Assembly: GCF_002944405.1 (NCBI RefSeq)
Contig: NZ_CP024310.1
Location: 992,001 to 1,056,000 of the forward strand
Length of the DNA stretch: 64,000 nucleotides
Reading direction: 5' to 3'
DNA from: Sinorhizobium fredii
GTDB lineage: Bacteria; Pseudomonadota; Alphaproteobacteria; Rhizobiales; Rhizobiaceae
The notes beneath the pieces were generated by a model. The model made no database searches. It was not told where the DNA came from and was given only the letters and a program-made list of their open reading frames with translations. Position 1 is the first letter of the stretch. Every line of letters starts with the position of its first letter. This document shows, in pieces, positions 55,026 through 64,000 of this stretch. Made by a program: the position numbers and the translations under genes.

Positions 55026-56912
55026 ATGAGTGACGTCGAAATGTCCGTCGAGAAACATGTCTTCGAAGCCGATGTGGCGAAACTGCTGCATCTGATGGTG
55101 CACTCGGTCTATTCCGACAAGAACGTCTTTCTCCGCGAACTGATTTCGAATGCCGCGGACGCCTGCGAGAAGCTGCGCTACGAGGCGATCGTCGCGCCGG
55201 AACTGCTTGGCAGCGATCCCGCTCCGCGCATCACGCTAACGCTGGACGAGGAGAACGGCCGCCTGGTCGTCGAGGACAACGGCATCGGCATGAGCCGCGA
55301 CGAGCTGGTCGAATCGCTCGGCACGATCGCCCGCTCCGGCACCCGCGCCTTCATGGAGCGGATCGAGGCGGCACAGGGCAGGGACGGCGCGCAGCTGATC
55401 GGCCAGTTCGGCGTCGGCTTCTATTCGGCCTTCATGGTGGCCGACAATGTTGACGTCGTTTCCCGCCGCGCCGGCGCCGACAAGGCCTGGCATTGGGCGT
55501 CGGACGGCAAGGGCAGCTACACGGTCTCCGCCGTCGAGCTCGCCGATGCGCCGGCGCGCGGCACCCGCATCACGCTGCATCTTATGGAGGACGCAAGAAC
55601 CTACACCTCGCGCTGGACCGTGGAGCGGATCGTCAAGGATCAGTCCGGGCACGTGCCGGTACCGATCTCGATCGTCGAGAAGCCAGGCGCCGAGCCTGCA
55701 CAGGTTGCCGACGGTACGGCGCTGTGGACCAAGCAGAAGAGCGACATCAGCAAGGAAGACTACACGGACTTCTACCGCGGCGTTGCCGGGCAGTACGACG
55801 AGCCGGCGGTGACCGTCCACTTCCGCGCAGAGGGGCGCCACGAATATACGGCGCTCGCCTTCGTTCCCGGCTCGAAGCCTTTCGACCTGTTCGACCCGGA
55901 CCGCAAGGGCCGCATGAAGCTCTATGTGAAGCGTGTCTTCATCACCGACGAGGCGGAGTTGCTGCCGCGCTACCTGCGCTTCGTGCGCGGCCTCGTCGAC
56001 ACCGCCGATCTGCCGCTCAACGTGTCGCGCGAGATGATCCAGGAAAGCCCGCTGCTTGCGAGCATCCGCAAGGGCCTGACGAATCGCGTGCTGACGAGCA
56101 TTGAAAAGCTCGCGGAGGGCGAGCCGGAGACCTTCACCACGCTTTGGGAGAACTTCGGCAGCGTCATCAAGGAAGGCATCTACGAGGATTTCGAGCGGCG
56201 GAGCCAGCTGCTGGCTCTTTCCCGATTCCGTACGACTGCCGGCGATGAAAAGCCGCGCGCCTTGAGCGACTACGTCAAGGATATGAAGGAAGGCCAGTCG
56301 GCGATCTACTACCTCACCGGCGACAACCTCGCCCAGCTTAAGGCGTCTCCGCAGCTCGAGGGATTTCGCGCCCGCGGTATCGACGTGCTGCTCTTGACGG
56401 ATCCGGTTGACAGCTTCTGGGTGACGACGGCGCCTGATTTCGAGGGAAAGCCGTTCAAGTCGATCACCCAGGGCGCCGCGGACCTCGCCGGAATCGCGAG
56501 GCAGAACTCAGAAGCCGCCTCGTCCGAGGCGAATCCCGCCGTCACCGAGTTCGTGAACTTTGCCAAGGCGACGCTCGGCGAAGCGGTTTCGGATGTGAGA
56601 GCTTCCGACCGCCTGACGGAAAGCGCCGTCTGCCTCGTGGCGCCGGAACACGGTCCGGACCGTCAGCTGCAGAAGATGCTGCAAGGTGCGGGGCGTATCG
56701 AAGGAGCGGCAAAGCCTGTGCTCGAAATCAATCCCGGGCATCACCTGATCGCCGCCCTAGCTGACTGCCCGGCGGAAGAAGGCTCGTTCCGAGAGGACGC
56801 AGTGAAACTGCTTCTCGATCAGGCGCGGGTTTTGGACGGCGACAAGCCGGAGGATCCGCGCGCCTTTGCGGAGCGGCTGTCGCGCGTTTTTGATAGGGCG
56901 TTGAAGGGCTAA
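55026..56912 (+). CDS. htpG: Molecular chaperone HtpG (Hsp90)
   Basis: 628 residues, normal family length. The ATP-binding GHKL domain shows LRELISNAADACEKLRY, VEDNGIGMSRDEL and LIGQFGVGFYSAFMVAD. The middle domain has RFVRGLVDTADLPLNVSREM with the catalytic Arg region. The C-terminal dimerisation domain is complete. AGGAGG lies ten bases before ATG 55026. It is followed by a palindromic repeat. Confidence 0.96.
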   Translation: MSDVEMSVEKHVFEADVAKLLHLMVHSVYSDKNVFLRELISNAADACEKLRYEAIVAPELLGSDPAPRITLTLDEENGRLVVEDNGIGMSRDELVESLGTIARSGTRAFMERIEAAQGRDGAQLIGQFGVGFYSAFMVADNVDVVSRRAGADKAWHWASDGKGSYTVSAVELADAPARGTRITLHLMEDARTYTSRWTVERIVKDQSGHVPVPISIVEKPGAEPAQVADGTALWTKQKSDISKEDYTDFYRGVAGQYDEPAVTVHFRAEGRHEYTALAFVPGSKPFDLFDPDRKGRMKLYVKRVFITDEAELLPRYLRFVRGLVDTADLPLNVSREMIQESPLLASIRKGLTNRVLTSIEKLAEGEPETFTTLWENFGSVIKEGIYEDFERRSQLLALSRFRTTAGDEKPRALSDYVKDMKEGQSAIYYLTGDNLAQLKASPQLEGFRARGIDVLLLTDPVDSFWVTTAPDFEGKPFKSITQGAADLAGIARQNSEAASSEANPAVTEFVNFAKATLGEAVSDVRASDRLTESAVCLVAPEHGPDRQLQKMLQGAGRIEGAAKPVLEINPGHHLIAALADCPAEEGSFREDAVKLLLDQARVLDGDKPEDPRAFAERLSRVFDRALKG

Positions 56913-56935
56913 AATCCTGCCCCTCATCCGGCCTG

Positions 56936-57055
56936 CCGGCCACCTTCTCCCCGCACGCGGGGCGAAGGAGACTCGCGGCGCCTCTCAAGCTCCCTCTCCC
57001 CGCAAGACGGGGAGAGGGCTAGTACCCCGGTTAAACCCGAGGAGAGGGGCAAATC
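56936..57055. repeat. RIME-like palindromic intergenic repeat
   Basis: Two stem-loops between convergent genes: CCTTCTCCCCG with CGGGGCGAAGG (56943-56968, one mismatch), and CCCTCTCCCCG-caaga-CGGGGAGAGGG (56992-57018, perfect). The sequence type, with a CTCATCCGGCCTGCCGGCCACC lead-in just before, is the common rhizobial intergenic mosaic element. It may also serve as a bidirectional terminator for htpG and the CoA-transferase gene. Confidence 0.7.
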
Positions 57056-57095
57056 AAGACACGCGCGTGCAAAATCAGGGCAAGTCTGTACGACC

Positions 57096-58286
57096 TCATC
57101 CCTTCTCCGGGCCGCGCGCGCCCATTCCAATTCCCGCCAGCACTTCAGCCGTATGCTCGCCTAGACGCGGCACGCCGCGCTCCAGGGCCAGCGCTGCGCC
57201 GGAAAACCGGACCGGTGCTCTGACACCCGGCGACGTGCCGGTCGCCGCACCCGTATGCGGCGTCTCGACCCGCATCTGCCGATGGACGATCTGAGGATCG
57301 GCAAAGACGTCGGCAACCGTGTTGATCGGCCCGCCCGGCACGCCGGCCGCTTCTAGCTTGGCGAGCAGGGCGTCCCGGGTAAAGTCTTGGGTTTTCGCGG
57401 CGAGTTCCGGCGTCAGGCTGTCACGGTGCTGAACACGGCCCGCATTCGTGCGGTAGCGGTCGTCGGCGGCAAGGTCGGGCCGGCCGAGCAGGTCGCAGAA
57501 CTTGATAAACTGTCGGTCGTTGCCGACCGCGACGATCAGGTGGCCATCCGAGGTCGGGAACACCTGGTAGGGCGCAATATTCGGATGGGCGTTGCCAAGC
57601 CGCCGCGGCGCCTTGCCGGAGACGAGGAAGTTCAGCGCCTGATTGGCGAGCACGCCGGTCATGCAGTCGAGCAGAGCCATGTCAATCTGTTGGCCTTCTC
57701 CGGTGCGCTCCCGCTGCGCCAGGGCCGCCTGCACGGCGATGACGCCATAGAGGCCGGTGAAGATGTCGGCAAAGGCCACGCCGATCTTCTGCGGCTCTCG
57801 ATCCGGTTCGCCGGTCAGGTCCATGATGCCGCTCATGCCCTGGATGATATAGTCGTAGCCGGCGCGATGAGCGTAGGGCCCGTCCTGGCCGAAGCCGGTG
57901 ACGGAGCAATAGATCAGCCGCGGATTGATTTGTCTGAGGCTCTGATAGTCGAGCCCGTATTTGGCGAGCCCGCCGACCTTGAAGTTTTCGAGAACGACGT
58001 CGGACTGCGCCGCGAGCCGGCGCACGGCCTCCTGCCCCTCCTCCGTCGTGAAGTCGAGAACGACGGAGCGTTTTCCCCGATTGCAAGCATGGAAATAGGC
58101 GGCATCGAGCTTCTCGCCCCCCTCGCCTTCGACGAAGGGTGGCCCCCAGCTGCGCGTGTCGTCTCCGGCCGGACTTTCCACTTTGATGACCTCGGCGCCG
58201 AGATCGGCGAGCGTCTGGCCGATCCACGGACCGGCGAGGATGCGGGCGAGTTCGAGAACCTTTATGCCCTTCAGCGGCGCTTCCAT
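57096..58286 (-). CDS. CaiB/BaiF family III CoA-transferase (glutarate/SUGCT-like)
   Basis: 396 residues. Family III features: [17 protein letters not shown] near the N-terminus, [37 protein letters not shown], and the catalytic-Asp region [19 protein letters not shown]. Human SUGCT, a relative, makes glutaryl-CoA from glutarate, and the gene sits directly downstream of glutaryl-CoA dehydrogenase, so a glutarate CoA-transferase is the best guess. A GTG at 58292 precedes the chosen ATG 58286. Transcribed with gcdH. Confidence 0.87.
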   Translation of the reverse strand: MEAPLKGIKVLELARILAGPWIGQTLADLGAEVIKVESPAGDDTRSWGPPFVEGEGGEKLDAAYFHACNRGKRSVVLDFTTEEGQEAVRRLAAQSDVVLENFKVGGLAKYGLDYQSLRQINPRLIYCSVTGFGQDGPYAHRAGYDYIIQGMSGIMDLTGEPDREPQKIGVAFADIFTGLYGVIAVQAALAQRERTGEGQQIDMALLDCMTGVLANQALNFLVSGKAPRRLGNAHPNIAPYQVFPTSDGHLIVAVGNDRQFIKFCDLLGRPDLAADDRYRTNAGRVQHRDSLTPELAAKTQDFTRDALLAKLEAAGVPGGPINTVADVFADPQIVHRQMRVETPHTGAATGTSPGVRAPVRFSGAALALERGVPRLGEHTAEVLAGIGMGARGPEKG

Positions 58287-58297
58287 CGTCACACCGC

Positions 58298-59485
58298 TCA
58301 GAAAAAGGCCTGCAGCCCCGTCTGGGCGCGGCCGAGGATCAACGCATGGACGTCGTGCGTCCCCTCATAGGTGTTGACCGTCTCGAGGTTCACCATGTGG
58401 CGCATGACCTGGTACTCCTCGGAAATGCCGTTGCCCCCATGCATGTCGCGGGCCATGCGGGCAATGTCGAGCGCCTTCCCGCAATTGTTGCGCTTGACGA
58501 TCGAGATCATCTCCGGCGCCATCCGCCCCTCGTCCATCAGCCGCCCGACGCGCAGCGACGCCTGCAGCCCGAGCGCGATCTCGGTCTGCATGTCGGCGAG
58601 CTTCTTCTGGAAGAGCTGGGTCTGGGCGAGCGGTCGGTTGAACTGCTTGCGGTCGAGGCCGTATTGCCGCGCCGCATGCCAGCAGAATTCGGCCGCGCCC
58701 AGCGCTCCCCAGGAAATGCCGTAACGGGCGCGGTTGAGGCAGCCGAAAGGACCCTTGAGACCTTCGACATTCGGAAGCAACGCCTCCTCCCCCACTTCGA
58801 CATTGTCGAGAACGATCTCGCCGGTGATCGACGCCCTGAGCGAAAGCTTGCCGGCGATCTTCGGCGACGATACGCCCTTCATGCCCTTCTCCAGCACGAA
58901 GCCGCGAATGGCATTGCCATGCGCCTCCGACTTCGCCCAGACGACGAAGACATCGGCGAGCGGCGCGTTGGATATCCACATCTTCGAGCCGATCAGCCGA
59001 TAGCCGCTGCCGGTCTTGATCGCCCTGGTCTTCATACCTGCCGGATCGGAACCGGCATCCGGCTCGGTAAGGCCGAAGCAGCCGATCCACTCGCCGCTTA
59101 TCAGCTTCGGCAAGTATCTTTGCTTCTGCTCCTCGGAGCCGTAGGCGAAGATCGGATAGATCACCAGCGAGGATTGCACGCTCATCATCGAGCGATAGCC
59201 GGAATCGACCCGCTCGACCTCGCGGGCGACGAGTCCATAGGCGACATAGGAGGCGCCGACGCCGCCATAGGTGTCGGGCACGGTCACGCCGAGCAGGCCG
59301 AGCTCGCCCATTTCGCGGAAGATCGCCGGATCGGTCTTTTCGTCACGATAGGCTTCGATCACCCGCGGCTGCAGCCGCTCCTGGGCGTAGGCGCGCGCCG
59401 TATCGCGGATCATTCGCTCGTCTTCGCTCAGCTGATCCTCGAGGAGGAATGGGTCGTCCCACTGAAATTGACTTTTGCCGGCCAT
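58298..59485 (-). CDS. gcdH: Glutaryl-CoA dehydrogenase (acyl-CoA dehydrogenase family)
   Basis: 395-residue FAD enzyme that oxidatively decarboxylates glutaryl-CoA to crotonyl-CoA in lysine/tryptophan breakdown. [17 protein letters not shown] binds FAD and the acyl chain, and [19 protein letters not shown] is the glutaryl-CoA dehydrogenase signature. The C-terminal [17 protein letters not shown] carries the catalytic Glu. The stop is 11 bp before the CoA-transferase start, giving a two-gene glutarate operon. Confidence 0.93.
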   Translation of the reverse strand: MAGKSQFQWDDPFLLEDQLSEDERMIRDTARAYAQERLQPRVIEAYRDEKTDPAIFREMGELGLLGVTVPDTYGGVGASYVAYGLVAREVERVDSGYRSMMSVQSSLVIYPIFAYGSEEQKQRYLPKLISGEWIGCFGLTEPDAGSDPAGMKTRAIKTGSGYRLIGSKMWISNAPLADVFVVWAKSEAHGNAIRGFVLEKGMKGVSSPKIAGKLSLRASITGEIVLDNVEVGEEALLPNVEGLKGPFGCLNRARYGISWGALGAAEFCWHAARQYGLDRKQFNRPLAQTQLFQKKLADMQTEIALGLQASLRVGRLMDEGRMAPEMISIVKRNNCGKALDIARMARDMHGGNGISEEYQVMRHMVNLETVNTYEGTHDVHALILGRAQTGLQAFF

Positions 59486-59815
59486 GTTTCTCTCCCATCG
59501 GATCTAAATAGGACCGGGAATCAGGCCGCATACCTTTCCCCATCCCGCTCCCTGGAGTTATCGCAAGCGGGGTCGAGCCTTTCAAATGCAATTGAGGCAA
59601 TGACTCATGCACCTGCTGCATGGTTTCCTGAATTGGGGGCAGTTGCAAGCAGTCGTCTGCTTCATCCGCTTCTGTTGTCGCTGATGAGAGGGCCCAGGCC
59701 CGCGCCTGTGAACTGTAACAGAAGCTACAACAAACTGACATCGCGCCTTCACGAAGCGCCGATATGGCAGGGATCACTAATAAACGATCGCCCCACCGAC
59801 GAGGACCTGCCGCCG
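59486..59815. promoter_or_regulatory. Divergent promoter region gcdH / phnC with weak PhoB half-sites
   Basis: 330 bp without a gene. CTGTAAC at 59713-59719 and CTGACAT at 59735-59741 match the PhoB half-site CTGTCAT in 5/7 and 6/7 positions. They lie 22 bp apart, two turns of the expected 11-bp period, but the intervening half-site (59724-59730) is poor. Homologous S. meliloti phoCDET needs PhoB, so a Pho box is expected here. Confidence 0.4.
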
Positions 59816-60658
59816 ATGTTTCAGTTGAGGAACGTGACCCGCCAGTTCGGCAAGAAGCGAGCCGTCGACACGGTCACCTTCGACATACCGCAAGGTCAGA
59901 TGGTCGGGGTCATCGGCCGCTCCGGGGCGGGCAAGTCGACGCTTCTGCGGATGATCAATCGGCTCGTCGACCCCACCTCCGGGACGATCGAATTCGCCGG
60001 CATCGAGGTATCCTCGCTCAGGGGTTCTGCCCTGCGGCATTGGCAGCGCGACTGCGCGATGATCTTCCAGCAGTTCAACCTGGTCCCGCGCCTCGACGTT
60101 CTGACCAATGTCCTCCTCGGCCGGCTGAACCATCGTTCGACGGTCTCGAGCATCCTCAACCTGTTCACCCGGGAGGAACGGATCATGGCGATCGGCGCAC
60201 TCGAGCGTCTCGGCATCGAGCAGACGGCGCTGCAGCCGGCCGGTACGCTTTCCGGCGGCCAGCAGCAGCGCGTCGCGATCGCCCGGGCGCTGATGCAGCA
60301 GCCGAAGGTGCTTCTCGCCGACGAGCCGATCGCGTCGCTCGATCCGCTCAACGCCAAGATTGTCATGGATGCGCTGCGCGACATCAACGAGCGTGACGGC
60401 ATCACCGTCGTCACCAACCTGCACACGCTCGACACGGCGCGCAACTATTGCGAACGGATCATCGGCATGGCGCAGGGCCGGATCGTCTTCGACGGACAGC
60501 CGAAGGATCTCACCGCCACGGCGGTCGCCGAGATCTACGGCGCCGAAACGGCGATCGAGGAATCGATGACCTCGACGAGCATCAACATTCCCGCGGCTGT
60601 CGCTCGCGAGGAAAACGCATCGGCCAGCTACAAGCCGCTGGCACTGGCCGGCCTCTAA
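59816..60658 (+). CDS. phnC: Phosphonate/phosphate ABC transporter ATP-binding protein
   Basis: 280-residue ATPase (PhoC in S. meliloti). Walker [15 protein letters not shown]-loop [14 protein letters not shown], signature [15 protein letters not shown] and Walker [14 protein letters not shown] are all intact. ATG 59816 starts the normal PhnC sequence [14 protein letters not shown]; the much longer open frame upstream is antisense to gcdH and not used. It heads phnC-phnD-phnE-phnE for high-affinity uptake of phosphonates and phosphate. Confidence 0.94.
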   Translation: MFQLRNVTRQFGKKRAVDTVTFDIPQGQMVGVIGRSGAGKSTLLRMINRLVDPTSGTIEFAGIEVSSLRGSALRHWQRDCAMIFQQFNLVPRLDVLTNVLLGRLNHRSTVSSILNLFTREERIMAIGALERLGIEQTALQPAGTLSGGQQQRVAIARALMQQPKVLLADEPIASLDPLNAKIVMDALRDINERDGITVVTNLHTLDTARNYCERIIGMAQGRIVFDGQPKDLTATAVAEIYGAETAIEESMTSTSINIPAAVAREENASASYKPLALAGL

Positions 60659-60746
60659 GGCCGCCGCGATCGAATGCCCGCGTCAAGGGCGCCCAATCGA
60701 AACAGCCACTGATCCGGCGAGGCCGGATAAACGGGAGACGAACCTC

Positions 60747-61652
60747 ATGCTGAAGAAAGCTCTTCTGGGCGCCGTTGCGCTCATCGCCCTGGCCGGCCAT
60801 GCCCAGGCCGAAGACCTAAAGGAATTCCGCATCGGCATCATGGGCGGCGAGAACGAAGCCGACCGCCTGCGCAACTACCAGTGCCTGGTCGACAAGCTCC
60901 CGGCCGCCATCGGCGTCGAGAAGGTCTCGCTCTTCCCGGCTGCAGACTATGACGGCGTCATCCAGGGGCTGCTCGGCGGCACGCTCGACTATGCCGAACT
61001 CGGCGCTTCCGGCTACGCCAAGATCTACCTCGCCAAGGCTGATGCCGTCGAGCCGATCTTGACCACGGTCCAGACCGATGGCTCCACCGGCTACCACTCG
61101 ATCATGGTCGCCCGCAAGGACGCCGGCATCACCAAGCTCGAGGATCTCAAGGGCAAGAAGCTCGGCTTCGCCGATCCGGACTCCACCTCCGGCTACCTCG
61201 TCCCCCTCGTCACCCTTCCGGAAGCGATCGGCGCACCGGTCAAGGAATATTTCGGAGAGACCGGCTTCGGCGGCGGTCATGAAAACCTCGTCCTCGAAGT
61301 CCTCAAGGGCACCTTCGATGCCGGCACGACCTTCGGCTCCGGCGTCGGCGAGTTCAAGGACGGCTACACCTCCGGCAATCTGCGCAAGATGGTCGACAAG
61401 GGCGTGCTCGACATGAACGACCTCGTCGAGCTGTGGCGCTCGCCGCTGATTCCGAACGGCCCGATCGTCGTGCGTACAACGATGAACGACGACATGAAGG
61501 CGAAGTTCAAGCAGTTCATGATGGATCTGCCGAAGACCGACGCCGCCTGCTTCTCCGCCATCCAGGGCGGTGATTTCACCGGCTTTACGGAAGTCAACAG
61601 CGATTTCTACAAGCCGATCATCGACGCTCGCAAGGCAACGATCGGCGGCTGA
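60747..61652 (+). CDS. phnD: Phosphonate/phosphate ABC transporter substrate-binding protein
   Basis: 301-residue periplasmic protein with a signal peptide MLKKALLGAVALIALAGHAQ cleaved near AQAED. The mature sequence has the PhnD features GIMGGENEADRLR, LDYAELGASGYAKIYL and the phosphonate-binding GYHSIMVARKDAGI plus DPDSTSGYLVPL. Captures phosphonate or phosphate for PhnE. It is followed by a strong hairpin before phnE. Confidence 0.94.
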   Translation: MLKKALLGAVALIALAGHAQAEDLKEFRIGIMGGENEADRLRNYQCLVDKLPAAIGVEKVSLFPAADYDGVIQGLLGGTLDYAELGASGYAKIYLAKADAVEPILTTVQTDGSTGYHSIMVARKDAGITKLEDLKGKKLGFADPDSTSGYLVPLVTLPEAIGAPVKEYFGETGFGGGHENLVLEVLKGTFDAGTTFGSGVGEFKDGYTSGNLRKMVDKGVLDMNDLVELWRSPLIPNGPIVVRTTMNDDMKAKFKQFMMDLPKTDAACFSAIQGGDFTGFTEVNSDFYKPIIDARKATIGG

Positions 61653-61670
61653 TCAAGAACCGCCAGATTT

Positions 61671-61697
61671 ACGCTGGCCGCGTTACGCGGCCAGCGT
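61671..61697 (+). terminator. 12-bp perfect hairpin between phnD and phnE
   Basis: ACGCTGGCCGCG (61671-61682) pairs perfectly with CGCGGCCAGCGT (61686-61697) over a TTA loop, followed by TTGATTGTT. It is a partial terminator or 3'-end stabiliser likely to keep phnD message above the permease genes. Confidence 0.75.
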
Positions 61698-61758
61698 TTG
61701 ATTGTTCGGGGTTGCCGCCGGCACCCACCGCAAGAGGCCGGCACGAGCCGGAAATCCC

Positions 61759-62721
61759 ATGGCCACCTCCCTGCTGTCACAGCGCTTGAGCGAGAACGGC
61801 GCCCTGATCGAGCGTCATTGGCAGGAGCTCAATACGCGCCGTCGCCTCTATACCTGCCTCGGGCTTGCCGCCCTGGCGCTGGCGCTCTTCGGCTCGCTCT
61901 GGTTCGCGAACGACTCGAATGCCGGGAAATTCCTTGTCCGCCTGCCGCATTTCTTCGACTTCGTCGGTGACCTGATGCCGCGCGAGCCGATGGAGATCGT
62001 TCGGGCGCTCTTCGATCTGCCCTCTCCCTACGACGACGGCAGTTTCAAATACAACTATCCGGAAGGCCGGCTATACGTCACCGAGAGCCTCTACATTCCC
62101 GAATACTTTCACAAGATGCTGGAGACGGTGAATATCGCCATCTTCTCGACGCTGATTGGTGCGTTCTTCGGCTTCATTCTGTGCTTCCTCGCGGCCCGCA
62201 ACCTGACGCCCAGCGCTTGGGTGCGCGGCCCGGTCCGCCGGATCATGGAAATCCTGCGCGCATTTCCGGAAGTCGTGATCGCCGGCTTCTTCCTGGCGAT
62301 CCTGTCGCTCGGCCCGATCCCCGCGATCGCGGCGGTGTCGATTCACACGATCGGTGCGCTGGGCAAGCTGTTCTTCGAAGTGGTCGAGAATGCCGACATG
62401 AAGCCGGAGGAGGGCCTGCGCGCCGTTGGCGCCAGCTGGATCGAGCGGGTTTGGTTCGGGATCGTGCCGCAGGTCTTGCCGAACTTCACCAGCTATTTCC
62501 TGCTTCGCCTGGAGATCAACGTGCGCGCCTCGACGATCATCGGCGCTGTCGGCGGCGGCGGAATCGGCGAGCTCCTGCGCCTGTCGATCGGCCAGGGCCA
62601 TCAGGCCAAGACGCTCGCGATCGTGCTTTTGCTCTTCGCAACGATCTTCGCCGTCGATCAGTTCTCCGCCTGGCTTCGCCGCCGCCTCGTCGGCGACCAG
62701 GCCTTCCAGCTCGCCCAGTAG
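61759..62721 (+). CDS. phnE: Phosphonate/phosphate ABC transporter permease 1
   Basis: 320-residue inner-membrane permease (PhoE in S. meliloti). One N-terminal helix near 35-50 (LGLAALALALFGSLW), then the transport core from about 115 (MLETVNIAIFSTLIGAFFGF) and the EAA loop KPEEGLRAVGASWIERVWFG. ATG 61759 begins the usual family sequence; an in-frame start 57 bp upstream overlaps the hairpin spacer. Followed after nine bases by the second permease. Confidence 0.9.
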   Translation: MATSLLSQRLSENGALIERHWQELNTRRRLYTCLGLAALALALFGSLWFANDSNAGKFLVRLPHFFDFVGDLMPREPMEIVRALFDLPSPYDDGSFKYNYPEGRLYVTESLYIPEYFHKMLETVNIAIFSTLIGAFFGFILCFLAARNLTPSAWVRGPVRRIMEILRAFPEVVIAGFFLAILSLGPIPAIAAVSIHTIGALGKLFFEVVENADMKPEEGLRAVGASWIERVWFGIVPQVLPNFTSYFLLRLEINVRASTIIGAVGGGGIGELLRLSIGQGHQAKTLAIVLLLFATIFAVDQFSAWLRRRLVGDQAFQLAQ

Positions 62722-62730
62722 GAGCGCGCC

Positions 62731-64000
62731 ATGATTGCCTCGACCAAGCCCAGCGCGCTCGAAATGGAAGCCATTGCGGCGCGCCACCCGCATCTCCTGG
62801 AGTCATCCACCGCAAGGCGGCGCAGGACGGCGCTGATCGGCATCGGCGTCGTTCTCTATCTCGCATTCAGCTGGTGGCTCTTCTCGATCGGCCATGTGCT
62901 CGCCAACGCCAATTGGGGTATCGCGGGCACCTATCTCGCCGACTGGGTCTCCTATGAGGTTCGACCCGAGATCGCCGTCGCCCCCGACGGGACGATGGCC
63001 GTTTCCTACCAGCGCAACTCGCCGCTCGGTCGAAATCCCGACCCGGAATGGGTGACCCTCGAAAAGCGGACGGCAACGCGCACCGTCGAGGCACCGGCTG
63101 CGACGAAACAGGCGCCGAAGCCGAAGACGAGTTCCTCATTCAACTTCATGGCTCCGAAGGCGGCACTCGGTGGCGGAGAGGCTGCAGCCGCCCAGAACGC
63201 TGATGAGACACGTACCGAGGAAATCGTAACCCGAGCGGTCGTAACCTATGACCGTTCGACGCGCATCGAAGTCGGCGACAAACTGGTCACCGCCATCCAC
63301 GGCGGCGAAACGCTCACCATGACGGTTGACGGTGTCGACACCGTCACGCCGCAGACACCCCTCCCAAGCTGGGCCACGCAGAAGCGGCCGGGCGAAAAGG
63401 TCACGCTTTCCTTCGGCTCCACCGGCTGGGCGGAAGTTACCGGCGACGAGGTCTCGATCCGCAATCGCTTCTTCGGCTGGGCGAACTTCCTCTTCGACAC
63501 CAACTCGCCGTTCTTCGGAAAATCCTACGGCGAAGTGGCACGTCTGATCCTGTCGGGAGACCGAATCGACCCGGCGCGCTCGAACCTGTCACTCGCCTGG
63601 GACAACGTCCTCTACAATGCCGAATGGCAGCATCTCGATGTCTGGACGAAGCTGCTGCAGACGGTCGTCATGGCCTTGGTCGGGACGGTGTTCGCGTCCC
63701 TTATCGCCTTCCCGCTCTGTTTCCTTGCCGCCCGCAACATCACCCCGAGCCGTGTAACCAACCAGTTGGCCAAGCGCTTCTTCGATTTCCTGCGCTCGGT
63801 CGACATGTTCATCTGGGCGCTGTTCTTCACCCGTGCCTTCGGTCCGGGGCCGCTTGCCGGCATGTCGGCGATTTTCTTCACCGACACCGGCACGCTCGGC
63901 AAGCTCTACTCCGAAGCGCTGGAAAACATCGATGACAAGCAGCGCGAAGGCGTCAAATCCGTCGGCGCTCCGCCGGTCGCGGTGCAGCGCTTCGGCGTGC
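62731..64000 (+). CDS. phnE: Phosphonate/phosphate ABC transporter permease 2 (PhoT-type, cut by window end)
   Basis: At least 423 codons, open to the right edge. A first helix near residue 35-50 (ALIGIGVVLYLAFSWWLF) is followed by an unusually long soluble region (about 55-300, Thr/Ala/Lys-rich near 110-150). The permease core then starts near 305 with LLQTVVMALVGTVFASL. Most PhnE proteins lack this insert, but the second permease of S. meliloti phoCDET is known to be longer. GGAG lies seven bases before ATG 62731. It pairs with the preceding PhnE as a heterodimer. Confidence 0.88.
   Translation, partial: MIASTKPSALEMEAIAARHPHLLESSTARRRRTALIGIGVVLYLAFSWWLFSIGHVLANANWGIAGTYLADWVSYEVRPEIAVAPDGTMAVSYQRNSPLGRNPDPEWVTLEKRTATRTVEAPAATKQAPKPKTSSSFNFMAPKAALGGGEAAAAQNADETRTEEIVTRAVVTYDRSTRIEVGDKLVTAIHGGETLTMTVDGVDTVTPQTPLPSWATQKRPGEKVTLSFGSTGWAEVTGDEVSIRNRFFGWANFLFDTNSPFFGKSYGEVARLILSGDRIDPARSNLSLAWDNVLYNAEWQHLDVWTKLLQTVVMALVGTVFASLIAFPLCFLAARNITPSRVTNQLAKRFFDFLRSVDMFIWALFFTRAFGPGPLAGMSAIFFTDTGTLGKLYSEALENIDDKQREGVKSVGAPPVAVQRFGV

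Noticed and set aside
58346..60658. A 770-codon open frame ending with the PhnC sequence
   Set aside because: The first ~490 codons are antisense to glutaryl-CoA dehydrogenase and have no family features; PhnC starts at ATG 59816.

Overview
The window reads as a segment of a Sinorhizobium/Ensifer-type (Rhizobiaceae) secondary replicon. It is GC-rich throughout and carries rhizobial-style exopolysaccharide genes (ExoF-, ExoP- and ExoY-like) and palindromic intergenic mosaic repeats. The right-hand gene order (opp transporter, aldolase, MsbA-like exporter with glycosyltransferases, gabT-gabD, htpG, CoA-transferase/glutaryl-CoA dehydrogenase, four-gene phosphonate/phosphate ABC transporter) resembles, from memory, part of S. 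meliloti pSymB. The species assignment is inference.

Left part (1-18.5 kb): a surface-polysaccharide locus. A minus-strand pair makes GDP-mannose (guanylyltransferase fused to an AGE-type domain, and phosphomannomutase), followed by a GT4 glycosyltransferase. A plus-strand run then encodes outer-membrane export (ExoF-like), chain-length/P-loop control (ExoP-like), GT2, GT4, an ExoY-like initiating sugar transferase, a Wzx-like flippase and a TIGR04325-type methyltransferase. A GMC oxidoreductase is on the minus strand. A DegT-type PLP aminotransferase overlaps a Sfp-type 4'-phosphopantetheinyl transferase.

Centre (18.4-38 kb): the most unusual part. Four minus-strand genes joined by 4-bp ATGA overlaps encode a hybrid assembly line: A-T, then KS-AT-ACP-aminotransferase-C-A-T, then C-(eroded A)-T-TE, then a two-domain formyltransferase-like/beta-propeller protein. 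The last synthetase has three departures from canon: HQxxxDG in the C domain, an A domain reduced to its small C-terminal subdomain, and a cysteine-nucleophile thioesterase. Next come a GH16 glycanase, a Wzy-like polymerase, a pyruvyl transferase and a LuxR-type regulator with a receiver stripped of its phosphorylation residues. Polymerase, flippase, export and initiating-transferase genes all interleave with the synthetase genes, so polysaccharide and peptide/polyketide machinery appear to form one locus. A peptide- or diamino-acid-decorated polysaccharide, or a co-secreted small molecule, are the two readings. Neither is proven here.

Right part (38-64 kb): ordinary accessory metabolism. It holds an oligopeptide ABC transporter, class II fructose-bisphosphate aldolase, a second small surface-glycan operon (acyltransferase, two GT2s, MsbA-like exporter), a MerR/XRE/cupin regulator divergent from gabT-gabD, htpG, a glutarate-CoA transferase/glutaryl-CoA dehydrogenase pair and phnCDEE, cut off by the right edge. 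Strong hairpins follow both solute-binding-protein genes (oppA and phnD). No rRNA, tRNA, CRISPR array or insertion sequence was recognised.
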